A DNA stretch of 64,000 nt from Prevotella sp. tc2-28. Its GTDB lineage: Bacteria; Bacteroidota; Bacteroidia; Bacteroidales; Bacteroidaceae. Location of the stretch: assembly GCF_900107705.1 (NCBI RefSeq), contig NZ_FNRE01000001.1, positions 62,001-126,000 of the forward strand. Reading direction: 5' to 3'. Positions 63,058 to 64,000 of the stretch are shown piece after piece. Positions within the stretch are counted from its first letter, which is position 1. Each line of letters starts with the position of its first letter. Made by a program: the position numbers and the translations under genes. The notes beneath the pieces were generated by a model, which was given only the letters and a program-made list of their open reading frames with translations, did not search any database and was not told where the DNA came from.

Positions 63058-64000
63058 ATGGATATTACAGAGAGATTTCTTAATTACACGAAATTTGATA
63101 CGCAGTCGGCAGAGGATAGCCAGACAGTACCTAGCACGAGTAAACAATTGATTTTCGCCGAATACTTGAAAAAAGAACTCGAACATGAGGGATTGGACGA
63201 TGTAGAAATGGACGACAAAGGGTACATTTACGCTACATTAAAGGCAAACACGAAGGAACAAGTGCCCACCATTGGGTTCATATCACATTACGACACGAGT
63301 CCTGACTGTTCTGGAGCTGATATCAAAGCACAAATCGTAAGACACTATGACGGAAACGACATCCTACTGTCAGAAGGTATCGTGTCAAGTCCTAAGCGGT
63401 TTCCAGAACTGATGCAACACGTTGGCGAAGACCTCATCGTGACAGACGGCAAGACACTGTTAGGTGCTGACGACAAAGCAGGAATTGCAGAAATCGTACA
63501 GGCAATGGTGTATTTGCAGGAGCACAAAGAGATTAAGCACGGTAAGATTCGCATTGCCTTCAACCCCGATGAGGAGATAGGCATGGGAGCCCACCACTTT
63601 AATGTAGAAAAATTTGGTTGCGAATGGGCCTACACAATGGATGGCGGTGATGTCGGCGAACTGGAGTTTGAAAATTTCAACGCAGCATCCGCCAAGGTCT
63701 CCATCAAAGGAATCAGTGTACATCCAGGATATGCCAAAGGTAAGATGGTAAATGCCAACGCACTTGCAGCCGAGTTTGCAAAGATGCTCCCTGAAGATGA
63801 AACACCAGAGACTACGGAAGGGTATCAGGGATTCTATCATTTACTAGGCATCACATCGAACATCGAGCAGGCGAAGTTGAGTTATATCATCCGCGATCAT
63901 GATCGAGACAAGTTTGAGGATCGGAAACGCTTCATACAGCGTTGCGCTGAGCAGATGAACAAAAAATACGGTGAGGGCACTGTGGAATGTGTTGTCAACG
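63058..64000 (+). CDS. pepT: peptidase T (3' end cut by window)
   Basis: 314 codons visible of about 405 expected. M20 family: [17 protein letters not shown] at the start, metal ligands in [11 protein letters not shown] near 77, [11 protein letters not shown] near 138, and [14 protein letters not shown] near 173; the dimerisation domain begins near 215 ([16 protein letters not shown]). It removes the N-terminal residue from tripeptides. The frame is open to the end of the window. Confidence 0.95.
   Translation, partial: MDITERFLNYTKFDTQSAEDSQTVPSTSKQLIFAEYLKKELEHEGLDDVEMDDKGYIYATLKANTKEQVPTIGFISHYDTSPDCSGADIKAQIVRHYDGNDILLSEGIVSSPKRFPELMQHVGEDLIVTDGKTLLGADDKAGIAEIVQAMVYLQEHKEIKHGKIRIAFNPDEEIGMGAHHFNVEKFGCEWAYTMDGGDVGELEFENFNAASAKVSIKGISVHPGYAKGKMVNANALAAEFAKMLPEDETPETTEGYQGFYHLLGITSNIEQAKLSYIIRDHDRDKFEDRKRFIQRCAEQMNKKYGEGTVECVVN

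Overview
The window comes from a Bacteroidota genome, most likely a Prevotella-type member of the Bacteroidales. The evidence is the repeated TAnnTTTG (-7) promoter element, Bacteroidales-typical families (smalltalk small protein, DUF6048/DUF6452 pair, DUF4199, IntDOT-like recombinase, tandem GH43 enzyme) and the gene order of the core part. No species can be named from sequence alone.

Positions 1 to about 20,070 are an accessory island, visibly richer in A+T than the rest. Its right end is a tyrosine recombinase gene beside the 3' end of tRNA-Ser(UGA); the left end lies outside the window. On the minus strand is a tightly packed operon: XRE-type regulator, unknown 85-residue protein, radical SAM enzyme with a B12-binding-like N-terminus, then dptF, dptG and dptH (dptH cut by the window edge). 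These last three are the restriction half of DNA phosphorothioation (Dnd/Dpt) defence, but no dndBCDE modification genes are visible. Divergent from it, on the plus strand, is a second defence cassette: a Septu-like pair (PtuA ATPase, PtuB HNH nuclease), a DUF2971 protein and a 1376-residue nuclease-STAND protein resembling Avs. After this come about 1.26 kb without a convincing gene, a small winged-helix-like protein and the integrase.

From 20,070 on the window is core genome. In order: tRNA-Ser, mutS2, a ROK sugar kinase, tRNA-Thr with an SRP RNA just upstream of it, an envelope/ApbE/Crp gene run (24.1-29.0 kb), a minus-strand run with MATE exporter, cytidylate kinase-like protein, phosphoesterase, rfbB, purT, fdtA and a GNAT protein chained mostly by 4-bp overlaps (29.0-35.2 kb), a subtilase with xseA-xseB, a GH43 enzyme with a barrel protein, ilvE, trmB, a second subtilase, a smalltalk microprotein, guaA, a four-helix-bundle protein set in AT-rich repeats, a MurU/AmgK-like cell-wall recycling pair with a RapZ C-terminal fusion, an M3 peptidase, dCMP deaminase, a CtpA-type protease, 5-formyl-THF cyclo-ligase, recF with DUF721, a TPR protein, ribH and pantothenate kinase, MgtC, a Tat operon (tatA, tatC, an Fe-S membrane protein with an internal Tat motif, a Tat-lipoprotein oxidoreductase) and the start of pepT.

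The points most worth checking are the dpt restriction operon preceded by a radical SAM gene, an IF-2-like N-terminal domain on the Septu ATPase, the internal twin-arginine motif in the Fe-S protein, and several families of simple repeats that appear both between genes and as in-frame insertions inside guaA, murU, trmB and the M3 peptidase gene.
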